Shown one piece after another: positions 1 through 8,921 of a stretch of 64,000 bases of DNA. Source of the DNA: an uncultured Lachnospiraceae bacterium (lineage in GTDB: Bacteria > Bacillota > Clostridia > Lachnospirales > Lachnospiraceae). The stretch is taken from assembly GCA_947176505.1 (NCBI GenBank), contig CAMWQW010000013.1:1-64000 (forward strand). The letters run 5' to 3'. The first letter of the stretch is position 1; each line of letters begins with the position of its first letter. The position numbers and the translations under genes are program-made. The notes under the pieces are model-generated. The model saw only the letters and a program-made list of their open reading frames with translations. It was not told where the DNA came from and ran no database searches.

Positions 1-61
1 GCTATCTCGTTGTCTCTCTCCCGGATGAGTTTTGCGTTCTGCGCTATCTCGTTGTCTCTCT
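1..61 (-). repeat. 42-bp (14-residue) tandem repeat in the Rpn gene
   Basis: The 19-base unit gctatctcgttgtctctct occurs at 1-19 and again at 43-61, exactly 42 bases apart. It encodes RDNEIA repeated every 14 residues, which is two heptads of a coiled coil. The array continues past the window edge, so copy number is unknown. Confidence 0.8.
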
Positions 62-878
62 GTTCTAATGTGTCTCGTTGCTCAGCTATTTTACCTTCTT
101 TTTCCGCTATAGCTTTTTGGTAACTTATAATGGCACTATCCCGTTCCGAAACCGCTCTCTCATAGTTCTTCAAATCCTGATAATGCTCCTCGCGGTCACG
201 GCACATTTTGCGAATTTGCTCATCGGTATTAAACTTATAAATTGTTTTAGCCGCCTCATTCATACATTCATTTTTCGATGCCAGCATTTTAATTTCCTCC
301 CAAGTTGTTGACTTAAAAAGCAGCGCCCACTTATCTATATGATACTGTCTGTCTTCTTCAGTTGCCAAATCTATACGAGATAAGTCTATCACATTAAGCG
401 TAATGCTGTCACTATACTTTTGATAATTTTTTACGTTTATCAGTTTATAAGAAGCATAAAATTCAGGACACTCATCAAATAGTGTGTAATTCAAAAATCC
501 GATATGTATCACCGGTCTTGCCTCAGCATAATCCTGTCCATGTTTCAGATTATCAAAGGAACGGCACAAATACATAACTGAGCGTTCTTTCCAATTTAGC
601 TTGTTAGTTATCTGCATTTCGAGATTAATCAATGTGCGGTCATTTAGAATCACATTGATGTCCAAACGCATTTCCTTATTTTCAACGGCTTCTCCCAGCA
701 TAATAGGGTTTATAATCTCCACGGAAATAACCTCCTCATCGGGAAGATGCAATAAGGAACATATTAGCCCACGAAGAACTTTGTTATTTGACTGTAAAAC
801 TGCCCGAAACATATAATCATTTGTCATGCCATAGGGAATAGTGCCATGAGCACTTTGAAATTTTTGATTTAGATTCAT
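1..878 (-). CDS. Rpn-family PD-(D/E)XK nuclease, C-terminus cut by window edge
   Basis: About 292 residues are present and the frame is open at base 1, so the C-terminus lies outside the window. The N-terminal half has the Rpn/transposase-like nuclease pattern: LDVNVILNDRTLINLEMQI near residues 70-88, with a catalytic Asp and a Glu-x-Gln. Members of this family nick or degrade DNA, promote RecA-independent recombination, and some act in phage defence. The C-terminal part (from about residue 215) is a charged coiled coil with a 14-residue repeat. The ATG at 878 follows GAAAGGAAG at a good distance. It is a single gene with no operon partner visible. Family assignment is firm; the biological role is inferred. 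Confidence 0.85.
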   Translation of the reverse strand, partial: MNLNQKFQSAHGTIPYGMTNDYMFRAVLQSNNKVLRGLICSLLHLPDEEVISVEIINPIMLGEAVENKEMRLDINVILNDRTLINLEMQITNKLNWKERSVMYLCRSFDNLKHGQDYAEARPVIHIGFLNYTLFDECPEFYASYKLINVKNYQKYSDSITLNVIDLSRIDLATEEDRQYHIDKWALLFKSTTWEEIKMLASKNECMNEAAKTIYKFNTDEQIRKMCRDREEHYQDLKNYERAVSERDSAIISYQKAIAEKEGKIAEQRDTLEQRDNEIAQNAKLIRERDNEI

Positions 879-1206
879 AGATGTGCTTCCTTTCGTATAC
901 AATAATGACGGAGCATTGCTCCAAAGATACCGTGACCTCAGCAATCTGCGATGTTACGGCAATAGAATATGAACTATGTATATCACAAGCTAACTTGGAT
1001 TGCAATGTCTGATGAGTCTATTTGAAAAGAAAAAGTGTAGAACCTTTATAAACGTAATATTGTTAATTGCCACAGCCATGACAAAATGTAGCACTACATA
1101 GAAAAATCACAAGAATCAAACACAAGATATTGTATTATGCACTTTTTATGTACATACGTACATAACGCAATCAGATTAGGGATATTTCACACCTTTCACT
1201 TGCACA
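879..1206. other. Intergenic region, no gene seen
   Basis: No ORF with a ribosome site was found between the Rpn gene start and the spoVAD terminator. The stretch is AT-rich and should carry the Rpn promoter, but no convincing -35/-10 pair was picked. A small palindrome, tatgtac-atac-gtacata, lies at 1147-1164. It could be an operator; nothing else supports that. Confidence 0.5.
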
Positions 1207-1235
1207 AAACCGACATGGCACCTGCCATATCGGTT
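1207..1235 (-). terminator. Rho-independent terminator after spoVAD
   Basis: On the minus strand AACCGATATGGC pairs with GCCATGTCGGTT around a four-base loop and is followed by a short T-run. It starts 20 bases past the spoVAD stop codon. Confidence 0.75.
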
Positions 1236-1254
1236 CTATCCACTCTTATCATCT

Positions 1255-2271
1255 CTATCCCTTATAATGCTCCAGCACTACTGCGTGCGCAATACCCGGA
1301 ATTGACTGTCCTTCATTAAAGCTCGTCTTGCTAAGAAGCGCCCCTGTCGGCATAAACAGTACTCTTTTCCAGACGCCTTCCTCAATTTTCTTAAGAATAT
1401 AGGCTGATAACACTACCGCGCTGCACCCGCACCCCGATCCCCCGGCGTTGGTATCCTGCTTTTCACTGTCATAAATTTCAATGCCGCAGTCCATATGCTG
1501 TTTTGTGATATCAATCTGTTTCTCGGATAGCAGGTCAAAAAGCAGTTTCTGCCCCACTGTACCGAGATCTCCTGTAATAATTTTATCATAGTCGCCGGGT
1601 GTCCGACCGAAATCCTCCAGATTCTGCCTGATGGTATCCGCCGCTGCCGGTGCCATACATGCACCCATATTCATGGAATCTTTCAGACCGTAATCCATAA
1701 TCTTGCCGATGGTGACTCCGGAAATAACTGCACGTATCTGTCTCCCCGGCTGTGCCGAAAGAATGAAAGCTCCGCTTCCGGTTACTGTCCATGTAGCCGA
1801 TTTCGGGCGCTGATTTCCATAGGCTAACGGAAAACGAAATTCTTTCTCCGCGCTGGCAAAATGGCTCGATGTAATACATGCCGCCTTTTCAACAAATGCT
1901 CCAGCTACCGCCATACTCCCCATCGCAAGAGATAATCCGCATGTAGAACATGCTCCGTAAAGTCCTACATGAGGCGCCTGATAACCAGCCAAGCCGAAAC
2001 TGCTGGCAATAGACTGTCCCAGCAAATCGCCCGCATAAACAATCTGTATATCCTGCTTCTGCAGTCCACCTTTCTGAAGAGCTATCTCCAATGCTTCTTT
2101 TTGTAAACTGCTCTCCGCTTCTTCCCATGTATCGGCGCCGAATTTATCGTCATAACACACCTTGTCAAACAACTGTCCCATGGGTCCCTCGGCTTCTTTG
2201 CTGCCAACGATAGAGCCACTGCTGATCAGATAAGGTTTATTGACAAACTGAAGACTCTGTTTTCCTAACAT
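1255..2271 (-). CDS. spoVAD: Stage V sporulation protein AD
   Basis: The 338-residue product has a thiolase-like fold and belongs to the SpoVA channel, which moves calcium-dipicolinate across the inner spore membrane; SpoVAD itself binds dipicolinic acid. Recognisable conserved stretches are GACSTCGLSLA (near residue 95), TSSHFASAEKEFRFPLAYG, the MAPAAADTI segment and AGGSGCGCSAVV near the end. Length equals the Bacillus protein. The ATG at 2271 follows AAAAGGAG; a GTG upstream at 2298 has no such site. It is last in a leftward run behind the Sfp-type transferase (114-base gap). The rest of spoVA (spoVAA, AB, AC) is 21 kb away, and no spoVAE was found in the window. Confidence 0.95.
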   Translation of the reverse strand: MLGKQSLQFVNKPYLISSGSIVGSKEAEGPMGQLFDKVCYDDKFGADTWEEAESSLQKEALEIALQKGGLQKQDIQIVYAGDLLGQSIASSFGLAGYQAPHVGLYGACSTCGLSLAMGSMAVAGAFVEKAACITSSHFASAEKEFRFPLAYGNQRPKSATWTVTGSGAFILSAQPGRQIRAVISGVTIGKIMDYGLKDSMNMGACMAPAAADTIRQNLEDFGRTPGDYDKIITGDLGTVGQKLLFDLLSEKQIDITKQHMDCGIEIYDSEKQDTNAGGSGCGCSAVVLSAYILKKIEEGVWKRVLFMPTGALLSKTSFNEGQSIPGIAHAVVLEHYKG

Positions 2272-2385
2272 CCTGCTATCTCCTTTTCCTATTTTCACAA
2301 ATCCGTCCGGATTTTCTTGACAATATTTCTTAAAGAATAGTATGGATATTTTACGAAAAACTATACTTCTTAGTTCCTTTTATAA

Positions 2386-3057
2386 CTAAAGCACAATCGG
2401 TATCATGCTGTAAGCGGCATCCCTGCTCTCTTCACAGCAGACCGCAACTCTGTAGCCCTCAATTTCCGGGTATTCTTTTAAGTGATAATATTTGGCGTTA
2501 AACGTATGTTTTACGCGTATCTTCTCCTTATCTTCATTCATCACTACCGCAAAATCTCCCAACGGTAGAGAAATGCCTTTCCCCGTAGCTTTCAGGAAAC
2601 TCTCTTTCATTGTCCAGATACGAAACATTCTCTGTGTGATTTCTTCCTCATTCTGCACTTCATACATCCAATCCAGTTCTTCTTTTGCAAAAAAACGGTC
2701 GGCAACCTTAAGTCTCCCCGGCTTGATAAGCTCTATATCGTTTCCCATAGGTTTATCACCGATACTGCATATTGCATAATCGCCCGAATGGGACAATGAA
2801 AAATGTATGCTCTGCTGATATTTTAAAGACGGTTTTCCCCACTCACCGAACTCATACTCGATGCCTCGCTCCCTAAGCCCGTACGTTTCCAGCGCATGAT
2901 CCAAGGCAATCCCTGCACCAAGACTCCTGTTTTTATCTTTTTCATGTTTAAGAAGCGCAATCTTCTGTTGTCTGTAGGGCGACAAAAGATTCAATTTTTC
3001 TTGAAAAAGCGACTCATCCTCAAATTGTGTCACATCAATATAATAAGTATATATCAT
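2386..3057 (-). CDS. Sfp-type 4'-phosphopantetheinyl transferase
   Basis: The enzyme (223 residues) would transfer the phosphopantetheine arm of CoA to a serine on a carrier protein. Family signatures are HFSLSHSGDYAIC near residue 82, the metal-binding GNDIELIKP near 100, and WTMKESFLKATGKGI near 147. The frame is open far upstream into the helicase gene, but the ATG at 3057 has GGAG at the right distance and starts four bases after the helicase stop. No peptide or polyketide synthase is in the window, so its substrate may be the fatty-acid ACP or a carrier encoded elsewhere. Confidence 0.9.
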   Translation of the reverse strand: MIYTYYIDVTQFEDESLFQEKLNLLSPYRQQKIALLKHEKDKNRSLGAGIALDHALETYGLRERGIEYEFGEWGKPSLKYQQSIHFSLSHSGDYAICSIGDKPMGNDIELIKPGRLKVADRFFAKEELDWMYEVQNEEEITQRMFRIWTMKESFLKATGKGISLPLGDFAVVMNEDKEKIRVKHTFNAKYYHLKEYPEIEGYRVAVCCEESRDAAYSMIPIVL

Positions 3058-3061
3058 TGTT

Positions 3062-5200
3062 CTATCTCCAATTATGGTCATGCGGATACCTTCGCATGGA
3101 GCGCAGCACTCTGTCATCCTCCTCGCTGCCGGCATGATAACATTCTTGACAAATCGGATAGGCATAATCCCATGGAAGAACGGTCCCGCAGCTACGGCAC
3201 TTCTTTTCAAACTGCCCTTTGTCTTCCTTAAGCAGTTCCCCAATCTCATGCTGCGCCCACTCTCTGTTAACTGCCACTTCTTCTCGGTCCACTTCCCAAT
3301 TCATCCTGCCTGAAAACTGCGTATACAAGTCCAACTGCTTATAATATGACTCCAGCCCTTCCAATGAAAAGTCCTGCGGCAGCATCGGACAGTTATGAAA
3401 CTGCGTCGGTTTTTCACAGTACTTAAGCCACAAACGAAGAACCTCTCTGTCTTTCACATCGAACGGGCATGTAATTAAAGAAAGTACAAACTTCCTGTCC
3501 TCCATATAAGACAGTTTCCTGCGGTAATTCTTAAGATACCGGTATTTCTTAACGCTCTCCGCCATGGAAATCTTATCATACATCGGAAGATTTTTGGTCT
3601 GCTCCCACGCTTCAATGATTTCATCCAGCTCCATATCAATATCCAGAAGAATTTCCGGAAACCCGACTCTTGCCCTCTTAATCGGATAAAGCGGTTCTTC
3701 CAGCTTCTTACCTATATATTCCGTATCCATCGCCGACTGCACATATCCCACATCGTAATAACCGTATCTGCCTGCACGTCCCGCAATCTGTCTGATTTCC
3801 TCCGCCTCCAGCCTGCGCTTGTCCGTACCGTCAAACTTCATGCTGTTCATGAACACAATCCGGCGGATAGGCAGATTGATTCCCATGCCAATGGCATCCG
3901 TCGCCACCACAACCTGATTGATGCCTTCCGTAAAAAGCCGTACCTGCTCCTGCCTTGTTTGAGGCGGAAGGTTGCCATAAATAACGCTCGCCTTAATTCC
4001 TCTTCCCTCCAGCGAAGCCGCAATCGCCAGTACATTTTTCTTAGAAAAAGCAATCAGCGCATCTCCCTGTTCCACATCTTTGCTCATATCAAAACGCTTC
4101 GGAATAAACTCCAGCTTCGTATTGCGCTCATGATGCACAATTTCATAAGTGTCACCGCATCTTCTGATCATTCTGACCAAAAGATTCTCCGCTGTACCGG
4201 AACAGCACACGTGAATCTCCTCGGCACGAATACCGAGAATCGCCCTCGTCCAGAAGCTTCCCCTGTTCTCGTCCGCCATCATCTGTGCCTCATCTATTAC
4301 GGCAATATCATACACTTCTCTAATATCCAGTATCTCCACCGTAGATGCCTGCACGAAGCTTCCCGGCGTGCGTATCGTCTCTTCTCCCGTAATCATACTG
4401 CAGGGGATACCCGCCGTCATCATTCTGTCATAGACTTCCAGCGCCAGAAGTCGGAGCGGTCCCAAGTAGATTCCGTGGTAAGCCAGTCTCAGCCTCTGTA
4501 GTGCCTGATAGGTCTTACCGCTGTTGGTCGGTCCGATGTGAAGGATAAAATGGCGCTTCATACCTCTTGCTTCCGGATACTGCTTCTCCGGTTCCGCCTC
4601 CATCAACTCTTCAATGCGCTGCCCCACAAGATACTGCATGTACTCTTCTTTATAAATCTCATAGAGCGATTTCATGCGGAGAAGCTCTGATGTTTTCTTC
4701 ATCTGCACAACATCTTCAGGATTGACTCCTCCGGTCATTCTATTTAAAAAGGTGATATCCAGCCGTATCAACATACGTAATGTGTGCTTATATTTTTTTA
4801 GAAGTCTCTTCTCCTTATGATTCGCCACCGTATATCCGACGGCGGCTGCCCGCTTGTGCAATTCTTTCATATCCGCCAGTATCTGATGACTTTCCTGTCC
4901 TTTTTTGCGTGCAATGCGCCTCTCCAGCTGTCCAATCTGTCTTTCGACACCTTTGATTGTTCTGCGTTGTTCATTCGGCTGGAACTTAAGAAATGCATTG
5001 AGATAAGTACTCCATACCGACTCAGGTATAGCGTCCCTTATATTATCGTCTTCCTTTGTATCATATTCTTTTGTTACGCTGCTTTTTACACCTATCTCTT
5101 CTGTATTGATATCTTCCCTATTAATATCTTTTGTTTCATCCGTCATATTGTATTCTCTCTTCTTGTCAGCCGGCATCATTCCGATCCGCCGCTTTATCAT
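3062..5200 (-). CDS. Suv3-like superfamily 2 RNA helicase with C-terminal zinc ribbon
   Basis: About 712 residues. After a charged N-terminus and helical segment (to about 215) comes the Walker A box GPTNSGKT (223-230), then IDEAQ (302-306), the DEAQ form typical of Suv3 helicases, and motif VI RQIAGRAGRYG. Two CxxC pairs near the C-terminus (CRSCG and CQEC) look like a zinc ribbon. Suv3 of mitochondria unwinds RNA for the degradosome, so an RNA-turnover role is likely by family. It starts 35 bases after the GTPase-Rae1 stop and ends four bases before the Sfp gene. The start is uncertain: ATG 5200 has AAGGGA 11 bases upstream; ATGs at 5179 and 5146 are alternatives. Confidence 0.88.
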   Translation of the reverse strand: MIKRRIGMMPADKKREYNMTDETKDINREDINTEEIGVKSSVTKEYDTKEDDNIRDAIPESVWSTYLNAFLKFQPNEQRRTIKGVERQIGQLERRIARKKGQESHQILADMKELHKRAAAVGYTVANHKEKRLLKKYKHTLRMLIRLDITFLNRMTGGVNPEDVVQMKKTSELLRMKSLYEIYKEEYMQYLVGQRIEELMEAEPEKQYPEARGMKRHFILHIGPTNSGKTYQALQRLRLAYHGIYLGPLRLLALEVYDRMMTAGIPCSMITGEETIRTPGSFVQASTVEILDIREVYDIAVIDEAQMMADENRGSFWTRAILGIRAEEIHVCCSGTAENLLVRMIRRCGDTYEIVHHERNTKLEFIPKRFDMSKDVEQGDALIAFSKKNVLAIAASLEGRGIKASVIYGNLPPQTRQEQVRLFTEGINQVVVATDAIGMGINLPIRRIVFMNSMKFDGTDKRRLEAEEIRQIAGRAGRYGYYDVGYVQSAMDTEYIGKKLEEPLYPIKRARVGFPEILLDIDMELDEIIEAWEQTKNLPMYDKISMAESVKKYRYLKNYRRKLSYMEDRKFVLSLITCPFDVKDREVLRLWLKYCEKPTQFHNCPMLPQDFSLEGLESYYKQLDLYTQFSGRMNWEVDREEVAVNREWAQHEIGELLKEDKGQFEKKCRSCGTVLPWDYAYPICQECYHAGSEEDDRVLRSMRRYPHDHNWR

Positions 5201-5235
5201 ATCACAGTTTGTCCCTTTATCTAAATATGCAATGA

Positions 5236-8097
5236 CTACTCACCCATTCCATTTCTCAGCCGCTCCACGTATGCCGACACATCGTCATCTGCACCTTCAA
5301 GCAGATAGATTCTATGCTCTGAAGATTTCTTCGGGCAGTCTATAAATATCTGCCTGAGCTCTTCTCCTGCCGCTATAATTTCCTCCTGCAATTCTCTGGC
5401 TGATACGCGAATTGCCCCTGCACCCATAATAATGAGCTGCTCCAATCCGTCAGACGTCGCTACCCGTACGCGATGCTTTCTGCCAATCTCATGCGTCACT
5501 TTCTCGATATACTGATCTGCCGTCTCTGCCTCCTTGGTGTACACAACATCAATATTATGATAGCGAACCGTACTTCCGGGATTACCTTTTACCTTATAGG
5601 CATCAAACACTAGGATAAGATGCGTTTTACAGTATCCCTGATAGTTACTCAGAATATCCATTAACCTGCCCCGTGCGCTGTCAAGATTTGTCTGCGCCAG
5701 CTCATTTAATGAATCCCATGCAAATATGATATTGTAACCGTCCACTAATAAGTATTCTTCGTCCGATCCACTGTTGCCGGAGCGTCCGCCTGCATTTTCT
5801 TTATATGCCGTCTGTTTGTCCGTCGTTTTACCTGTCCGCCCCTCTTTTATCTTTTCCTCATTTATCCTTTCCGCTCTTACCGTCCTTGCCCAACCCTGCT
5901 TCTTTCTCTCCTTGGTCCCGTATGTACGGTCCATAATTTCGTCAATCTCATCCTGTCCGATGGCATCCGACATTCCGCCCGACTGCTGCCTGCCGCTTAA
6001 TCTTGCGTGCCCGTTGCGCATTACTTCGCCGTCATCTTGCCTCTGCACGACGATGCTTTCCGCCAAGAATTCTGTGCCTTCTCTCGTATCATCCGACTCC
6101 ACGGCACGACCGTTGAGCGCCACATTGTCCAGATGCATATATTCTTCCACCTGATTCCACTCCACTACGAATCCCGCTCCATGAGCACAGAACACAGAAC
6201 CGCACGGATTATCCGTATCGCGCTCCGCCTCGTATCCCATCGCCGCAATTACCGAATCTGCATTGTGACATGGTGCATATCCTTTTAACTGCGTATATAA
6301 TCTGCCCCTTCCGCTCGAATAAGCCATCATCTGCGCCTGATATCCAGTCATCTCGGATACCGGAACTGTGCCCGTGAGCACGGCATACTCACCCACCGTC
6401 TCGGGTGCGCCAAACTGTCCGGATTTAGCCTGCATATCGGTCATACCCCGCCCAATCATGGCTGCCGGTAGTTCCAGTCTGAAAGCATATACAGGCTCAA
6501 GCAGTATATTCTTCGCCTTGCACAATCCCTGTCTGACCGCACGGTAAGTCGCCTGTCTGAAATCTCCTCCCTCAGTGTGTTTTAAGTGTGCCCGCCCCGT
6601 CACGAGCGTAATCTGCATATCCGTAATCGGGGATCCTGTTAGCACGCCCACATGCTCTTTTTCCTCTAAATGAGTCATAACAAGACGCTGCCAGTTACGG
6701 TCAAGTACATCTTCACTGCATATCGTCCGAAACTGCAGTCCGCTGCCCGGCTCGCCCGGCTCTAAGAGTAAATGTACTTCCGCATAGTGCCTAAGCGGTT
6801 CATAATGTCCGACTCCTTCCACCGCAGAAGCTATGGTCTCTTTGTAAACAATACTTCCTTCATCAAATGTTACTTCCACCCCGAACCGATCGGCAATCAT
6901 GTTACGCAGTATTTCTATCTGCACCTCACCCATCAACTGAATCTGAATTTCGCTAACCTGCTCTCTCCATGCAATGTGTAGCTGGGGTTCTTCCTCTTCT
7001 AGTTGACATAACATATTATACATCCGATGCACATCGCACCCTTCCGGCAATACAATGCGATATGTCATGACCGGCTCAAGCATCGGAACCGTATTTCCTT
7101 CCTCCATCCCCAGACCTTCACCGCTAAAGGTGGACTTCGGACCCGTCAGAGCACAAACACATCCTGCCGCCGCTTCCTGCTCTACGGTATACTTATCTCC
7201 CGAATAAATTCGAATCTGGTCAATTTTCTCTTCCGTCACACTATCCGCCAAACGTATATCTTCAGCATGGTTCCTGCTGCCTCCATGCGTGCGCATCAGC
7301 TGTTTCACTTTAATCGTACCACCCGTTATTTTCACATGTGTCAGACGGTTCCCCTGCGCGTCTCTGGAAATCTTATATACCCTCGCGCCAAATGTCTCCC
7401 CATATGAAGGCATCTTCGTATATGCAGCTAACCCACCCAGTAACTCCGTAACGCCTTCCACCTTGAGCGCCGATCCGAAAAAGCACGGAAATACCTTGCG
7501 TTTATCAACTAACTTCGTAATTAATTCGTCGTCTATAGAACCTCCGCCATCTTCCGACAGATACTGCGTAAGAACCTCTTCGTCGCAAACCGCGATATCC
7601 TCATAGAATGCCGCATCCCGGCTGCCGAACATCACGCAGCGCTCATCCAGCCTCTCCTTAATCTCCGCCAAAAGCCGTGCCGCATCGGTGTCCGGCTGAT
7701 CCATCTTATTGACAAAAAGAAATACTGGCACATGATACCGCGCAAGCAGTCGCCAAAGCGTAGATACATGACCTTGTATGCCGTCTGCACCGCTGATTAC
7801 CAGCACCGCATAGTCAAGTATCTGTAATGTCCTTTCCATTTCTGCCGAAAAGTCCACATGCCCCGGCGTATCAAGCAAAGTGATATCCATATCTTTCCAG
7901 CGAAATACCGCCTGTTTGGAAAAAATGGTAATACCTCTGTCACGCTCCAGCTTGTCCGTATCAAGAAAAGCGTCCTTGTGGTCTACCCGCCCCAATCTGC
8001 GGATACTACCGCTTGTATACAATATGCTCTCTGCCAGAGTAGTCTTGCCCGCATCCACATGCGCCAGAATACCGACTACCAGTTTCTTGTTGCTCAT
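5236..8097 (-). CDS. TetM/EF-G-type ribosomal GTPase fused to a Rae1/YacP (NYN) endoribonuclease
   Basis: A 953-residue fusion. Residues 1 to about 730 are a TetM/TetO-class translational GTPase with G1 AHVDAGKTT, RGITI, DTPGHVDF, NKMD and GSALK, followed by the EF-G-like later domains. A charged, low-complexity linker (about 730-780) leads to a complete NYN domain: LLVDGYNIIFAW, VFDAYKVKG, TKEAETAD, RVATSDGLEQ and SARELQEE, matching YacP/Rae1, which cleaves mRNA in the ribosomal A site. Free-standing TetM proteins are about 640 residues and Rae1 about 170. ATG 8097 is chosen by alignment with TetM starts; a GTG at 8109 is possible. Tetracycline resistance is possible but not shown; ribosome rescue with mRNA cleavage is the inference. 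Confidence 0.92.
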   Translation of the reverse strand: MSNKKLVVGILAHVDAGKTTLAESILYTSGSIRRLGRVDHKDAFLDTDKLERDRGITIFSKQAVFRWKDMDITLLDTPGHVDFSAEMERTLQILDYAVLVISGADGIQGHVSTLWRLLARYHVPVFLFVNKMDQPDTDAARLLAEIKERLDERCVMFGSRDAAFYEDIAVCDEEVLTQYLSEDGGGSIDDELITKLVDKRKVFPCFFGSALKVEGVTELLGGLAAYTKMPSYGETFGARVYKISRDAQGNRLTHVKITGGTIKVKQLMRTHGGSRNHAEDIRLADSVTEEKIDQIRIYSGDKYTVEQEAAAGCVCALTGPKSTFSGEGLGMEEGNTVPMLEPVMTYRIVLPEGCDVHRMYNMLCQLEEEEPQLHIAWREQVSEIQIQLMGEVQIEILRNMIADRFGVEVTFDEGSIVYKETIASAVEGVGHYEPLRHYAEVHLLLEPGEPGSGLQFRTICSEDVLDRNWQRLVMTHLEEKEHVGVLTGSPITDMQITLVTGRAHLKHTEGGDFRQATYRAVRQGLCKAKNILLEPVYAFRLELPAAMIGRGMTDMQAKSGQFGAPETVGEYAVLTGTVPVSEMTGYQAQMMAYSSGRGRLYTQLKGYAPCHNADSVIAAMGYEAERDTDNPCGSVFCAHGAGFVVEWNQVEEYMHLDNVALNGRAVESDDTREGTEFLAESIVVQRQDDGEVMRNGHARLSGRQQSGGMSDAIGQDEIDEIMDRTYGTKERKKQGWARTVRAERINEEKIKEGRTGKTTDKQTAYKENAGGRSGNSGSDEEYLLVDGYNIIFAWDSLNELAQTNLDSARGRLMDILSNYQGYCKTHLILVFDAYKVKGNPGSTVRYHNIDVVYTKEAETADQYIEKVTHEIGRKHRVRVATSDGLEQLIIMGAGAIRVSARELQEEIIAAGEELRQIFIDCPKKSSEHRIYLLEGADDDVSAYVERLRNGMGE

Positions 8098-8123
8098 TCT
8101 TATAGTCACGCCTCTTTCTCAGT

Positions 8124-8909
8124 TTACATAACTCTTCCAATCATGCCGATTGTAAGCACGCTTGACAACTCGCACAGGCATAAGAAATATCCCGTTATAT
8201 TATCAGCAACGCCGCCAAACTGCTTTTTAGACATATAATAATAGTATGTCCACACCCACATCGCCGCTAACGCCATAACAGCGCCGATTACCGGCTGAAT
8301 TAGCACCGCACTGATAAAAATAAGCGCCAGAAGCGTAACCAGCACGACGCGTACTGTCCTTTTATGCGCCGCAGCAGACAATATGTGCGACAGCCCATCC
8401 TCCTCTGCCGTCGGAAACCACACCAGACTCATACCACATAAGATTCTGGATATCACAAAACTAAGCCCCAGAAGAAAAAGCTGATTCTCCTTCCAGATCA
8501 GTGTCAGTCCCGCCATATAGAGCATGAAAAGACAAATTACGGCAACAACAGAAAACGCACCCGCATGCACATCCTTCAATCTTTCAAATTTCTTTTCCTT
8601 CCTAGCATGCGAATCCGTCTCACTATATGAATGCAAAGCATCTGCCGTATGCAAAAACCCCTCTAAATGTATGCCTCCCGTGATAATCACCGGAATCACC
8701 GTTCCCACCAGCGCGAAAAAGACCTGTCCGAATCCGTATTCCTCGCAGATTCTGCTCCAAAAGTAAAGCAGCACGCCTATGACAAGCCCTATCAGCGGAA
8801 AAAAGCAGAGCGTGTACTTCATGTTTTCCTTATCGTGCGCGGTCTTCGGCATAGGAATCTTAGAATACATGGCAATTGCCGTAATAAAACTGTTAACGAT
8901 TGACTGCAT
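8124..8909 (-). CDS. cobS: Adenosylcobinamide-GDP ribazoletransferase (cobalamin synthase)
   Basis: This 261-residue, multi-helix membrane enzyme joins adenosylcobinamide-GDP with alpha-ribazole (phosphate) in the last steps of vitamin B12 assembly. The conserved GGIHLEGFLHTADAL near residue 75 corresponds to the family's GGLHLDGLADTADG box, and five to six hydrophobic segments follow. The start has GGGAG upstream. It is isolated from other cob genes, sitting 12 bases after the GH26 gene and 26 before the GTPase fusion, so it is probably co-transcribed with genes unrelated in function. No cobalamin riboswitch was noticed nearby. Confidence 0.9.
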   Translation of the reverse strand: MQSIVNSFITAIAMYSKIPMPKTAHDKENMKYTLCFFPLIGLVIGVLLYFWSRICEEYGFGQVFFALVGTVIPVIITGGIHLEGFLHTADALHSYSETDSHARKEKKFERLKDVHAGAFSVVAVICLFMLYMAGLTLIWKENQLFLLGLSFVISRILCGMSLVWFPTAEEDGLSHILSAAAHKRTVRVVLVTLLALIFISAVLIQPVIGAVMALAAMWVWTYYYYMSKKQFGGVADNITGYFLCLCELSSVLTIGMIGRVM

Positions 8910-8921
8910 AGATGTTTCTCC

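Noticed and set aside
3959..4501. Plus-strand ORF of 180 codons
   Set aside because: Antisense shadow of the Suv3-like helicase; composition is biased and no domain is visible.
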